A DNA stretch of 64,000 nt from Pontibacter cellulosilyticus (GCF_014306105.1 NZ_JACRVF010000001.1:186001-250000); one strand, 5' to 3'. Positions 19,310-28,311 are shown, numbered from the stretch's first letter. The notes: generated by a model from the sequence alone, not told the origin. Made by a program: numbers and translations.

Positions 19310-21634
19310 CTAGTCTAAGGCTCTGTTCTGGAAGATGATGTAACCGATGTGGAAGAGCAGTCCCCATTCTTTAGCTGTTTTGCCATAGTAATTCAGACTG
19401 ATAGCGGCCGGGCCGATAATGCTATGGTATACCATACTGGTGCTGCCAATAAAAGAAGTGCCCTGCAACAGATCTCCATAGTATGCTTGCTGCTCCTGGT
19501 TCTGAAGTATAGGCTTGTACGGTTGGAAGGCGTAACCTTCAAATCTGCCCTCTAATCGTTGGCTGAACAGGTAGATGTACTTAACTCCGCCTGCCAGGTA
19601 TTGGTGGCTCCGGTACCTGTCCAGAAAAAGCGTTTTGCTGTCTGGGAGAGGCGTAAATGCTGCGGCCGATGTCAGTGTGGACCGGTAGTTTTGAAAGAAG
19701 GGTTGGTTAGAGGCGACTGCCTCAAGTAGATAACCGATCCGGTGCTTCTGCTCTCCAAAATATCTTTCGTAAGTAGCCTTCAACTTGTACCATTCCCGTT
19801 CGCTGCTCTGTTTGTTTTCGATGGTACTGGTAGAGCCTGGACGCAGTGTTTCGCGGCCGTTGTAGTAGTTGACAGTAGCGGTAAGCATACTTCCTGATGA
19901 GGCAAACTGCTTCCGGTTTAGATGCCCTTTTTTAAACGTGATGCCCGTCGTAAAGGCATTAAAGTTCGTTTTGTCCAGGGTGTCTGTACTGAGGATTTCC
20001 AGACGGTTGCTGTAGCGGTCAATGGTTTGGATGTAGCCGGCATGCAGCACCAGTTTTCCTTTATAAGTATTTGTAAAGCCAAGGCTCAGGTTATAGTTTC
20101 TGTCCGATTGTTCTATAAACGGAAGTTTATCCCGGTCTAACAGGAAGCCTTTTGTAGAGAGGTAGCTCCAGTTGTTGTACATGAAAGATGGCTCCAGGTA
20201 GTATGGGAAACGCGCAGGAACATCTACCCGGATGCGAGCCTTGGCGGCCTGGTAGAATCGTCCGGTGTTAAAGCTGCTAGAGAAAGTATAGAGCTTCTTG
20301 CGCAGCAGGCTATAGTCAAACCCGGCATAAATGTTATCGATCGGCCTGGAGGCCAAAACACCCCCAATTGATAGTTTCAAGGCTTCATCGTGTTCCATGT
20401 CCAGGTTAAACTCATAGTTCTTAGATTCCGGGTTGTATACTATAGAAGGATAGATGCTGCGGAAGCTCTCCACAGCTGCTAGTCTGAAGTAACCCTGCTT
20501 TATCTCTTGCATGGTAAACACATCACCCTCTTTCCTGAAAAACTTACGAACATACGCACTCTGTGCCTCTGTGATGCCTGAAACGTTGATGTCTTCAAAG
20601 GTTAAAACAGTGAAGTCTTTTCTGAAATCTTCCCGTTTAGCTGCAATCTGCTCTGGTGTTACACGCCGTCCAATCTTCCTTTTAATCTCATCCATTTTCT
20701 CTATGGCAGCATTGTAGCCGGCATCGAAGAGCGTTTTTACCTCACCAAAATCTAAAGCCGTCAGATTGCCGGTGTTTGGCTGCAGGTATATATCTTTCCG
20801 GCCAAGGGCAGTAGAGTCGCTGTTCGAGAGCATGGCATAGTATAATGTTTGGGGCAGGTCAAAATCGTCTTTGCCGTAGGGGTATTCATTGTAAGTTTTA
20901 GGCGAAACGTTTACTCCAATCACCACATCCGGTTTAAATTCGCTTCTAGCCACATCTACCGGAAAGTTGTTATACAAGCCACCATCATACAGCTTTCTCC
21001 GCTCAATCCTGATGGGCCTGAATACCAAGGGAACAGTCATAGTAGCGCGTACGGCATCTGCTAACTGGCCTTTGCTAAGCACTACCTGCTGTTGCGTGTA
21101 TATATCGGATGCCATACTACGGAAGGGTACCATCAGTTTGTCGAAATAATACTTGGCTTTGGCAGAAGGCTGTGCCAGAAGTTGGGCAAAAGCAAAGTTC
21201 AGCGATGCACCGTTAGCTAAGCTGGAGTTGAGGTGCATCTGGAAAGTAGAATCCAGGGACAAGTTCAGGTGCAGGAACGAAGGGCTGATCTCTGGTGAGG
21301 CATAATTGTAAGTATAGGTATCCTCTGTGCGGCCACGGGCCCAGTCCTGAAATTCTTTGGTATTAAAGAGGTACTCAATTTCGGTGGGAGAGTAGCCGGC
21401 TGCATAAAGTCCGCTCACTACGCCTCCCATGGAGGTGCCTACTACATAGTCTACCGGGATATTATGTTCTTCCAGAGCCTTTAAGACACCGACATGGGCT
21501 ATACCTTTGGCGCCTCCGCCGCTAAAAACAAGTGCTACCTTTTGTGCATAAACATGGGGTGTACCCAAATACAACGCTACAAGCAACGCTAGTAGTTGCA
21601 GGTAAGTAAAAGGTGAGTGGGTTTTAGGTGGCAT
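19310..21634 (-). CDS. Patatin-like phospholipase with C-terminal outer-membrane barrel
   Basis: A 774-residue protein with a signal peptide and an N-terminal patatin domain: oxyanion loop SGGGAKGIAHVG, nucleophile elbow GTSMGG (catalytic Ser) and dyad Asp in YDGGLYNNFP. It continues with a POTRA-like stretch and an Omp85/BamA-type beta-barrel, as in patatin-type (type Vd, PlpD-like) autotransporters; the last residue region ends in a barrel-like strand. It should act on lipids at the outer membrane. The ATG at 21667 is an alternative start; I prefer 21634 as it gives a normal signal peptide. It is 39 bp from, and probably co-transcribed with, the upstream secreted-protein gene. Confidence 0.9.
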   Translation of the reverse strand: MPPKTHSPFTYLQLLALLVALYLGTPHVYAQKVALVFSGGGAKGIAHVGVLKALEEHNIPVDYVVGTSMGGVVSGLYAAGYSPTEIEYLFNTKEFQDWARGRTEDTYTYNYASPEISPSFLHLNLSLDSTFQMHLNSSLANGASLNFAFAQLLAQPSAKAKYYFDKLMVPFRSMASDIYTQQQVVLSKGQLADAVRATMTVPLVFRPIRIERRKLYDGGLYNNFPVDVARSEFKPDVVIGVNVSPKTYNEYPYGKDDFDLPQTLYYAMLSNSDSTALGRKDIYLQPNTGNLTALDFGEVKTLFDAGYNAAIEKMDEIKRKIGRRVTPEQIAAKREDFRKDFTVLTFEDINVSGITEAQSAYVRKFFRKEGDVFTMQEIKQGYFRLAAVESFRSIYPSIVYNPESKNYEFNLDMEHDEALKLSIGGVLASRPIDNIYAGFDYSLLRKKLYTFSSSFNTGRFYQAAKARIRVDVPARFPYYLEPSFMYNNWSYLSTKGFLLDRDKLPFIEQSDRNYNLSLGFTNTYKGKLVLHAGYIQTIDRYSNRLEILSTDTLDKTNFNAFTTGITFKKGHLNRKQFASSGSMLTATVNYYNGRETLRPGSTSTIENKQSSEREWYKLKATYERYFGEQKHRIGYLLEAVASNQPFFQNYRSTLTSAAAFTPLPDSKTLFLDRYRSHQYLAGGVKYIYLFSQRLEGRFEGYAFQPYKPILQNQEQQAYYGDLLQGTSFIGSTSMVYHSIIGPAAISLNYYGKTAKEWGLLFHIGYIIFQNRALD

Positions 21635-21673
21635 GGTAGGCAAGTAAGGGTGTTCGGATATCAGCATCTTTAT

Positions 21674-22249
21674 TTATCGTATATCAAAACCTACCCATTT
21701 AGCATTGTTTATGGTAATTAATACCCGCCCCGTAAGCAGGCTGAAATATTGCACAGGCACACTCGCTGAAAAATTGTCGAGCCACAAATCGAAGCTGGAA
21801 TTAAATACGATGGCATTCCTGTCTGCTGCCAGTGCCAGTGGTATTCTGGTTTGGTTAGCTACTCCCTGCAGGTTAATTGTAGTTGTCTTATTTATGTTAC
21901 CAGGGAATAAATTGCTGCCGTTTATCTTCTCTACAGGAGCATCAATGTACATGAGCAGGTCGGGATACTTAGCGCCAAAAAATACATCGTAGGCCATAGT
22001 AGGCGGTGTAGAGTCGTTGGCGGGAAGCAGGGTAGCTATATTTATAATGCACTCTAGTTTCTGGGTAGTGTTATTATAGCGCACCAACATCTCATCTGAG
22101 GTGAATGTATAAGGTTGGGTAACGCCATAGAGTGTAACAGTTACTCTGTTATCGCTGGTGTAGTTTGCTCTGGTCTGTGCTTGGCTTTTGGAAAATGAAA
22201 ACGTGAACAAGAGGAGCAGTAGGATGTTATAAAGTATAGTTGTTGGCAT
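21674..22249 (-). CDS. Secreted protein of unknown function, possibly YceI-like
   Basis: A 191-residue protein with a signal peptide (ILYNILLLLLFTFSFSKSQAQ), then a beta-rich domain with many Thr and Asn residues. The spacing of segments such as MLVRYNNTTQKLECIINIATLLP and the anchoring sequence VFFGAKYPDLLMYI recalls YceI lipid-binding proteins, but the match is too weak to name it. I chose the ATG at 22249, directly before the signal peptide. It lies upstream of the patatin-barrel gene on the same strand. Confidence 0.65.
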   Translation of the reverse strand: MPTTILYNILLLLLFTFSFSKSQAQTRANYTSDNRVTVTLYGVTQPYTFTSDEMLVRYNNTTQKLECIINIATLLPANDSTPPTMAYDVFFGAKYPDLLMYIDAPVEKINGSNLFPGNINKTTTINLQGVANQTRIPLALAADRNAIVFNSSFDLWLDNFSASVPVQYFSLLTGRVLITINNAKWVGFDIR

Positions 22250-22524
22250 ATAATGATCGCTATCGTGTAATCTTATAACGAATTCTGTCACAGAAAGGTA
22301 ATCGTGCCGACGACATTCAGTATGTAAAGGCTGCCACCAGCGCAGATTTTGCTCAATGAAAAAGGAGATGGAGAAGAAAGAGCTCTGATTATACGATAGG
22401 TATTAAATTAATTGATATAAATACAAAACTATACTTCATGAGGTGCGGTATAAAGTACTAACCATGATTACATAATTTTTCCCCTGGCATAGTAGCTTGC
22501 CAAAGCAGTAGTTGGAAGTATCAA

Positions 22525-23151
22525 ATGGATCCTGATAAAAAAAATAAAGTAAACCCGAAGCAACTCTCCGCTTTCAGAAAAATGGAGAAAATGCACCCCA
22601 TTCGGGTGTTGTTGTTCCTGAGTATGATCGGGATAGGGGTTTTGTTCTTTATTTTGGTAGTAGCGTTCGCTAGGACAGGAGGCTTCCAGAATCAGAACTT
22701 TGAATTACCGAGGTTTTTCAGCATCAGTACACTATTGCTCTTGTTTAGTAGCTACACGATCAGCAAAGTACCCAAAATTTACCGCAAGGATAAACTAAAC
22801 CGCATGACGCGCTACTTGGGTATCACGCTAGGCTTAGGTGTACTTTTTATTGTGGCGCAACTTTTAGGCTGGAATGAGATGACGCGATCTGGCGTTTATT
22901 TTACAGGTAAAGCCTCCGGCACTTATTTATACTTAATTTCAGCCCTGCATATCCTTCATTTGCTTGGCGGCCTTATATTTCTTTCGTTTCTGTTCTTTAA
23001 GACGGCACATGTTGCAGCAGACGGTGTCCGTAGCCTAATTTTTATACGTGATCCTTACCGCAGCCTGCAGCTGTCCATGCTGCGCAGCTACTGGAACTTT
23101 ATGGACTTTTTATGGATAGGACTTTACATCGTGTTTCTTTTCATGGCTTAA
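22525..23151 (+). CDS. Cytochrome c oxidase subunit III-like membrane protein
   Basis: A 208-residue protein with five membrane helices. The C-terminal part has the COX3 signature: YLYLISALHILHLLGGLIFL and RSYWNFMDFLWIGLYIVFLF. Canonical oxidase operons carry subunits I and II next to this gene; here it is solitary, so it may be an accessory or orphan paralogue. It has a hydrophilic Lys-rich start (MDPDKKNKVNPKQ). It ends in a long hairpin. Function by itself is uncertain. Confidence 0.85.
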   Translation: MDPDKKNKVNPKQLSAFRKMEKMHPIRVLLFLSMIGIGVLFFILVVAFARTGGFQNQNFELPRFFSISTLLLLFSSYTISKVPKIYRKDKLNRMTRYLGITLGLGVLFIVAQLLGWNEMTRSGVYFTGKASGTYLYLISALHILHLLGGLIFLSFLFFKTAHVAADGVRSLIFIRDPYRSLQLSMLRSYWNFMDFLWIGLYIVFLFMA

Positions 23152-23185
23152 TATAAATGTAGAATAAACTTTTACATAAGATATA

Positions 23186-23231
23186 TAAAGAGAGCGGCCA
23201 TACTTGATTTAAAGTATGGCCGCTCTCTTTA
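23186..23231. terminator. Twenty-bp perfect hairpin terminator, bidirectional
   Basis: A perfect 20-bp stem (23186-23205 with 23212-23231) around a 6-nt loop lies between the convergent COX3-like gene and the T9SS type-B gene. Confidence 0.88.
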
Positions 23232-23250
23232 TAGTTAGCATGTAATACCT

Positions 23251-25770
23251 TTAGCGTACCAACGTAACAGATCCTTTATAAGTGGTGGTTTTATAGTCGA
23301 TCACATAGAAGTATACACCATCGTTAACGCCTTTGCCGTCCCACTTAAAAGTGTTGCTGGTGCTGACGTATACTTCCTTGCCCCAACGGTTAAATATTTT
23401 GATGCTGGCAAATTGTGCTGTACAAAAATCTGTTGGTAGGGCAGGTATCTCGAAGAAATCGTTTAAGCCGTCGCCGTTTGGTGTAAAAATGTTGGCTGGC
23501 ACATAATCCGAAATAACCGGCACTTTTACGCGGAACTCCATGGTTATCTGCTGGTCCGGAGCCGGCTGGCAGGCCTGCTCGTTTAGGTTAAATGTTACCC
23601 GAACTACGCCTTTCTCCGCGCCAAGGCAATTTGCTGTCCAAGTGAAGGTGCCGTCAGCTGTTCCATTCCCGTTTGTAGCCTTAAAGGCCATGCCCAGTTC
23701 TTCTAAGGTAAAGCCTTCTCCACTGGCATTCATTGTCAGAGAGTTCAGGTCTATGTCGCGGCCAAAAAGCTTCGCTTCAAAGGGTTCGTTCAGCCCTAGG
23801 TCAAACACAAGAACATTTTTGTCTGTTGTGAAAGTAGGCGCATTGTTTGGTGCTGTTATCCTGAACTCAAAAACCATTTGTTGATCCGGAGAAGGAGCAC
23901 AGGCTGTTTCTTTCAAGGTAAAAGTTACCCTTCTGATGCTTTCCGGCTCTTTTGTGCAGTTGGCTACCCATTTAAAGGTGCCTTCTGCTGTGCCCTGACC
24001 GCCTGTGCTGCTAAACGTCATTCCTAGGTCTGCCAAATTAAATCCCTGGCCTGCTGCCTGTAAGGCTAATCCATTCATGTCAATGTCATTGCCAAACAGC
24101 TTTGCTTCAAAAGGTTCTCCTGCCACCAGGTTAAACACCCTTACCTGCTTGTCGGTGGTAAGAGTAGGCACATTGTTAATGTTGTCAGGGCGTACCTCTA
24201 TAGTTTCTGTGCGACTAACGGTTTTTCCGCAGACGGTGGTATTTACAGTAAAGTCAATTTTGTAAGACTCCTGCAACGCTTTACAATCTATAGCCCACCT
24301 GAATGGGGAACTTACCTGGCCTGCTGCTGTCTTCTGCTGAAAGGTTATGTTCTGGGTGTTCAGGTTAAAATTCTGGCCGGCAGCTGTAATGGTAATATTG
24401 TCGTTGTCTGCATCAAAACCAAGTGCGTCGAACGTAAGTATATCTCCGTTCTTTACATTGAATACCCGCTGTGTTGTTGAAAGCGAAACAGTAGGAGGTA
24501 CGTTAGGTATTGGCTCAATCACAAAGCTTAGCCTTACTGTGTCCTGCCTTGGCAGGCTGCAACCATCATCGCGCACGATCAGGTCCATCTGGTATACTTT
24601 GCCTTCTGTATCAAAACACTCGTCAAAACAAAGAGTAGCCTTTAAAGTCTGGTTGGTTGTGGTGCCCTGGTTAATGGTACCGCTAGTTACACCCTGTAGG
24701 GTAAAGTTTTGGTTCGAGAAGTTTACCGGGCGTGCACGCAGCTCCACAAACTCCTGTATATCCGGATCAGTGAAAAGCACATCAATGCATCGGTTACCAT
24801 TGGCTCCGATACGCAAAACCTCGCCTTGGTTATAATTTGTTGTTTTGCCCTGTTCGCGGGCCGTTACTACAGGTGTCTGGTTTTTAGGGCAGTCGAGTAC
24901 AAGTACCTGGAAATCGCGGCGCACCTCACCAATTTTCTGTCCATTCCTAAACTCCTGCGCCCTGATGCCGAAAACGAAAAGCCCTTTCTGAGAAGGTCGC
25001 ATGGTTAACTGCCCAGTCTGCCGATTGATGTTCATAGGCGGTGAGCCCTGCACCTGTACGGTTGTACTATAGCCGGGTAGCCAGTTTACAGGTGGGTAAG
25101 GCTCTGGTTTGGGTGTAGTAGTATACACAGGCATACCAGGTGTGGTGTAGCCGTTTAGTGGCGTTACCATGTCATAAACAATGGAGTCGCCATCAGGGTC
25201 GGTGCCGTTAAAATCGAAATAGAAAAGCTCGTTTACGCAGGCATAATCGCTTAGCGGCGGGAAAAGTATAGGAGAGGAGTTTCGGAAAGCTACTCCGTTC
25301 TTTACTACCGGCGGAAACTCCATGTAAAATGTCTGTGCAGCGTTTTCTGGTTGGAGTATATTGTTTATCGTGCGGTTTCGGCAGCAACGCTCCCAAGTTA
25401 CGTAGTAGCCTGCAGGGCTGTTAAACCGGTTCGGATCAAGAAAGATATTTTCGAAGTATACAATTTTGCTGGTTTTAAGGCTGGCAACGGTACACTCAAT
25501 ATTGGTATAATTAACAGGGGTTCTGGAGCGGAAGGGCATTACCTGGGTGAGCATGAGACGATTGGTGCCCTTTTCGAAAAAGTTAACTGTAACCGTTTGG
25601 TCAAGAGCACCGGGGCTACCGTTCACATCATCAAAGTATAAGTTAAGGGTAAGCCTGTAGTTATAATTGATAATATGCTTTAACTCAAACTCACCTCCAA
25701 CTATGTGGGTGGCATAGGTGTTGGCGCAGATTAAAAAAGCAAACGCAAGCAGCAGCAAACGTAGTTTCAT
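23251..25770 (-). CDS. T9SS type-B sorting domain secreted protein (CHU_C/gliding-associated C-term)
   Basis: An 839-residue secreted protein with a signal peptide ending near TYATHIVGGEFEL. The C terminus is the type-B T9SS sorting domain: NIFTPNGDGLNDFFEIP, IKIFNRWGKEVY, WDGKGVNDGVYFYVIDY. The middle has at least three related immunoglobulin/cadherin-like modules of about 90 residues (each with TDK or TTQ, FNL or FDL and an FEAKLFG-like segment), as in adhesins. It is probably exported by the T9SS and tethered to the surface or released. I chose the ATG at 25770; the frame extends to a GTG. Confidence 0.9.
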   Translation of the reverse strand: MKLRLLLLAFAFLICANTYATHIVGGEFELKHIINYNYRLTLNLYFDDVNGSPGALDQTVTVNFFEKGTNRLMLTQVMPFRSRTPVNYTNIECTVASLKTSKIVYFENIFLDPNRFNSPAGYYVTWERCCRNRTINNILQPENAAQTFYMEFPPVVKNGVAFRNSSPILFPPLSDYACVNELFYFDFNGTDPDGDSIVYDMVTPLNGYTTPGMPVYTTTPKPEPYPPVNWLPGYSTTVQVQGSPPMNINRQTGQLTMRPSQKGLFVFGIRAQEFRNGQKIGEVRRDFQVLVLDCPKNQTPVVTAREQGKTTNYNQGEVLRIGANGNRCIDVLFTDPDIQEFVELRARPVNFSNQNFTLQGVTSGTINQGTTTNQTLKATLCFDECFDTEGKVYQMDLIVRDDGCSLPRQDTVRLSFVIEPIPNVPPTVSLSTTQRVFNVKNGDILTFDALGFDADNDNITITAAGQNFNLNTQNITFQQKTAAGQVSSPFRWAIDCKALQESYKIDFTVNTTVCGKTVSRTETIEVRPDNINNVPTLTTDKQVRVFNLVAGEPFEAKLFGNDIDMNGLALQAAGQGFNLADLGMTFSSTGGQGTAEGTFKWVANCTKEPESIRRVTFTLKETACAPSPDQQMVFEFRITAPNNAPTFTTDKNVLVFDLGLNEPFEAKLFGRDIDLNSLTMNASGEGFTLEELGMAFKATNGNGTADGTFTWTANCLGAEKGVVRVTFNLNEQACQPAPDQQITMEFRVKVPVISDYVPANIFTPNGDGLNDFFEIPALPTDFCTAQFASIKIFNRWGKEVYVSTSNTFKWDGKGVNDGVYFYVIDYKTTTYKGSVTLVR

Positions 25771-25886
25771 GTGCACAACATTATAGGTAGATCATATATT
25801 ATATTACTAAATGTATTTAAAAGAAATGACATTTAAAAAAGACTACCTGATATTAAACTGTGAATAAAAGGTGCCTGGTATATGGT

Positions 25887-26495
25887 TTAATTACTGGCTT
25901 TTCCGGTGTATTCTTCAGGTTGCAGCACTACTTTAATCAACTCCATGAATGGGAGGGGCTTGCTAAAGTATGTATCGGTATACGTGTTGGCAACAAATCG
26001 GATATAGCCCGGTAGCTTGTTTACGAATACGCTGTCGATGTGGATGATGCCGTAAAGCTGATTGCATAGATCAGTTCCGGGCACATCAGAGGCGGGTGGT
26101 ATTAGAACATGGCGCTCAATTTGTTCTTTATAGCGTACGTGGCACACCTTTCTGATGTCTGAGCTATGTTGTTTATACCCAATTTGCTGTACCCGCTCAT
26201 TAATCAGCTCAAAGAGGAAGGAGAAATCTTGAGGGCTGATGTTAGGGTCATAAAATAGAATGGCACCTTGTACGTTTGACTCTTCAATTAACTGTACTCG
26301 GAAAGGAGAAGGCTTAATATGAGACTTCTGGTAGTGATAAGCATCGAAAAAAAGTTTAGTTAGGGTATGGTATGCGTTAGATGCAGCCCACTTTTTGTAG
26401 GCTGACCAAAAGCTTTCGGAGCGATGTAAATTGCTGCACGAATGCGTTGCTTTTCCGAAACTAAACAAACGGTGAAAAAACTCGTTAAACGGCAT
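25887..26495 (-). CDS. Protein of unknown function
   Basis: A 202-residue, cytoplasmic-looking protein with no signal peptide or membrane helix, rich in aromatic residues and His (for example AYHTLTKLFFDAYHYQKSHIK). No known motif is visible. It starts at an ATG, and the next gene upstream is divergent across 160 bp. The even length, coherent composition and lack of overlap make it a real gene. I cannot assign a function. Confidence 0.6.
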   Translation of the reverse strand: MPFNEFFHRLFSFGKATHSCSNLHRSESFWSAYKKWAASNAYHTLTKLFFDAYHYQKSHIKPSPFRVQLIEESNVQGAILFYDPNISPQDFSFLFELINERVQQIGYKQHSSDIRKVCHVRYKEQIERHVLIPPASDVPGTDLCNQLYGIIHIDSVFVNKLPGYIRFVANTYTDTYFSKPLPFMELIKVVLQPEEYTGKASN

Positions 26496-26654
26496 TTGAT
26501 AATTTACTCATAAACATAATTTCCATTAAATAGTTTTATGAGCGTTGATTCCTTTTTAAGATTTCTCCTTACCACAAAGTACAACTAAATAAAGTTTAAA
26601 ACCGGCATGAAGCCGGCAGAGAAATAAAATTTTCCTATTAAGGCAGACTAGACT

Positions 26655-27122
26655 ATGGAAATGCTTACACATGAACTAGAAACAAAGAAGCGCCTGCTCC
26701 ACGAGAGTATTCAGATGCTGAACATGCAGATAAATGCTGCTAAAGAGGCCATGGACGATGCACAAAACAGTGCGAACGAACACGATGGAGCCATGGAAGA
26801 CAAATTTGAGTCATTTAGAGAAAATTGCCAGATACAGCGGGACATGTATGCGCGGCAGCTGGACGAGTTAATTTCTACAATGGCTGTGCTGCGCCGCATA
26901 AATGCTACCAAGTCAAACCATGATGTGTCCTTGGGAGCTGTGGTGCATACGGAGCTACAAAATTACTTTATTGGGGTAAGTCTGGGCGAGATTAAGGTTG
27001 ACGGAGAATCTTTCTTTGCTATCTCTGGAATGTCGCCTATTTTCAAGGCTATGTCTGGTAAAACAGCCGGCGAAACTTTCAGTTTTCGGGACAAAGAGTA
27101 TAAAATACTACAGATAAGCTAA
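26655..27122 (+). CDS. Coiled coil plus GreA/GreB C-terminal-like protein
   Basis: A 155-residue protein. Residues 1-85 are a long, heptad-like helix (HELETKKRLLHESIQMLNMQINAAKEAM and onward), and residues 92-155 match the GreA/GreB C-terminal FKBP-like domain, including FFAISGMSPIFKAMSGKTAGETFSF, equivalent to the Gre motif IS..SP...A..G...G. Gre factors use the coiled coil to reach the RNA polymerase active site through acidic tip residues, and here the coil has DDAQNSANEHDGAMEDK at its turn, which is acidic. So RNA polymerase binding is plausible, but cleavage activity cannot be concluded. It ends in a strong terminator. Confidence 0.75.
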   Translation: MEMLTHELETKKRLLHESIQMLNMQINAAKEAMDDAQNSANEHDGAMEDKFESFRENCQIQRDMYARQLDELISTMAVLRRINATKSNHDVSLGAVVHTELQNYFIGVSLGEIKVDGESFFAISGMSPIFKAMSGKTAGETFSFRDKEYKILQIS

Positions 27123-27180
27123 CTTAAGTATAACCTTTATAATACCTTGTCAGTTATAGGTATGGTAAAGGGTTGAAAAA

Positions 27181-27212
27181 GACAAAGGGTAGCAGATCTG
27201 CTACCCTTTGTC
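27181..27212. terminator. Perfect 14-bp hairpin terminator, bidirectional
   Basis: Stem 27181-27194 with 27199-27212 around a GATC loop, with T residues on + (TCTTTT), between the convergent Gre-like and DUF2147 genes. Confidence 0.88.
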
Positions 27213-27232
27213 TTTTCGTAAATGCTGTGATT

Positions 27233-27685
27233 TTATTTTGTAGAAGCCGATCCGTCTACTCTAGTCCAGGTCTGTGCTCTACCAATCAAAGAAATGCCGA
27301 TATAGCCTTTCACCTCTAATTTATCTTTACCTACCATCTTCATATAGCAGGAATAAGTCTTGCCGCTTTCTGGGTCATAGATCGTGCCATCGTCCCACTT
27401 ATTGTCTCCTTCATACTCAAACCCTTTTAAGAACTCTAGTCCTAGTAAAGGTCTGTTACGCAGTGATTTAGTAGGATTGTTGTCGTCCATTTTAGGTTTG
27501 CCATTGCGGTTTGGCTCACGGAGCGAAATAATTTTTCCGCAAAGCTTGTCGCCGCTGCATTTGTAAATCTCGAATTTGGCTTTGCCGTCCTCATTCGTCC
27601 AAACGCCCACAGGTGACATTTTTTGGGCCCACGCGCATGTTCCAAATAACATGAGCACTACAAGAGTGAGAAGATGCTTTTTCAT
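27233..27685 (-). CDS. DUF2147 secreted protein
   Basis: A 150-residue protein with a signal peptide (LTLVVLMLFGTCAWAQ) and a DUF2147 domain: the start PVGVWTNEDGKAKFEIYKC, the pair LCGKIISLREPN and the core GTIYDPESGKTYSCYMK, ending in GYIGISLIGRAQTWTRV. DUF2147 is a lipocalin-like beta barrel in periplasmic proteins, with no defined activity. It is convergent with the Gre-like gene. Confidence 0.9.
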   Translation of the reverse strand: MKKHLLTLVVLMLFGTCAWAQKMSPVGVWTNEDGKAKFEIYKCSGDKLCGKIISLREPNRNGKPKMDDNNPTKSLRNRPLLGLEFLKGFEYEGDNKWDDGTIYDPESGKTYSCYMKMVGKDKLEVKGYIGISLIGRAQTWTRVDGSASTK

Positions 27686-27957
27686 TTCTGCTAATAAGGT
27701 TAAGGTGTATTATCCAACGAAATATAAGTAAAATAAAGCAAACAAGCGCAATGGTATGATAAATAATGCCGGCACAGCAGTTTAGCTTATACTTCAATTG
27801 GCAGACAAATTATTTTCAGAAATGGTTTAGAATACTGTTAAATAGTGTGAAAACGAGTACAATCTAAATTTTCTTTTAGCAGCCCATAAATGTAATTTAT
27901 TGGTTAAAAGTGTATTAGCAGCTGTGAGGAGAATAGTGCAAAAAAATGGCTAAAACC

Positions 27958-27988
27958 TTGTGAACTTTTAAGCGTTCTTTTATCTTTA
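27958..27988 (+). promoter_or_regulatory. Promoter of the unannotated small transcription unit
   Basis: TTG at 27958-27960, a 20-bp spacer and TATCTTTA at 27981-27988 match the Bacteroidetes promoter in all but the last base. Transcription would start near 27995, just before a series of hairpins. Confidence 0.62.
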
Positions 27989-28068
27989 AAGTATAGTAGC
28001 GAGTGCTACAGTCCTGTAACAGGGGCCGGTATTAGCCGGCAAACGGCAGGATCTATGTTTGACTAAAG

Positions 28069-28080
28069 AGAAAGGAGGTG
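28069..28080 (+). promoter_or_regulatory. Unusually strong Shine-Dalgarno sequence
   Basis: AGAAAGGAGGTG is complementary over 12 nt to the standard 16S rRNA 3' tail (CACCUCCUUUCU) and lies 2 nt before an ATG at 28083. Bacteroidetes genes generally lack such sequences, so this stands out. Confidence 0.75.
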
Positions 28081-28082
28081 CT

Positions 28083-28151
28083 ATGTCTAATCCATCGGTC
28101 GTCTTAGTAAGCCTAGGTAATATTGTTCACTCTAAAGGTGAGCAGGCTTAG
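28083..28151 (+). CDS. Putative 22-residue peptide behind a perfect Shine-Dalgarno
   Basis: The frame starts with MSNPSVVLVSLGNIV and ends GEQA before TAG. It is hydrophobic in the middle and has no similarity I can name. The only support is the exceptional ribosome-binding site, its own promoter and the terminator; it could be a leader peptide or a control element, not a functional protein. Confidence is modest because so short an ORF can occur by chance. Confidence 0.42.
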   Translation: MSNPSVVLVSLGNIVHSKGEQA

Positions 28152-28259
28152 TAAGCAGTATAGCTACTGCTTGCGCAGCTAGCGACGTTACCTCTGATTC
28201 TTTTTAGGATGGTGATACTGAAAAACAGTACATCGCTTACTCTGAAGTTGAGGGATTCT

Positions 28260-28300
28260 GAAACACCTGGTGCATCTTGACGGGCTGCACCAGGTGTTTC
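28260..28300. terminator. Fifteen-bp hairpin terminator
   Basis: A perfect 15-bp stem (28260-28274 with 28286-28300) and 11-nt loop end the small + unit, with TATTTTA downstream; it may also end the leftward gene at 28312. Confidence 0.85.
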
Positions 28301-28311
28301 TATTTTATACC

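Larger units (their letters stand above)
27995..28300 (+). ncRNA. Candidate structured RNA with embedded small ORF
   Basis: Between an optimal promoter (27958-27988) and a 15-bp terminator stem lies a roughly 300-nt unit. The 5' part can form three hairpins: GTAGC/GCTAC near 27996-28009, CCTG/CAGG just after it, and GCCGG/CCGGC at about 28024-28040. A 22-codon ORF follows behind a perfect Shine-Dalgarno sequence, and its stop is followed by an 8-bp hairpin AAGCAGTA/TACTGCTT (28153-28160 with 28165-28172). I excluded tmRNA, RNase P and SRP RNA because their conserved cores are absent. Its identity is unknown. Confidence 0.5.

Noticed and set aside
27995..28300. The structured unit as tmRNA, RNase P RNA or SRP RNA
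   Set aside because: None of the conserved cores of these RNAs is present, and its small ORF does not resemble a tmRNA tag.
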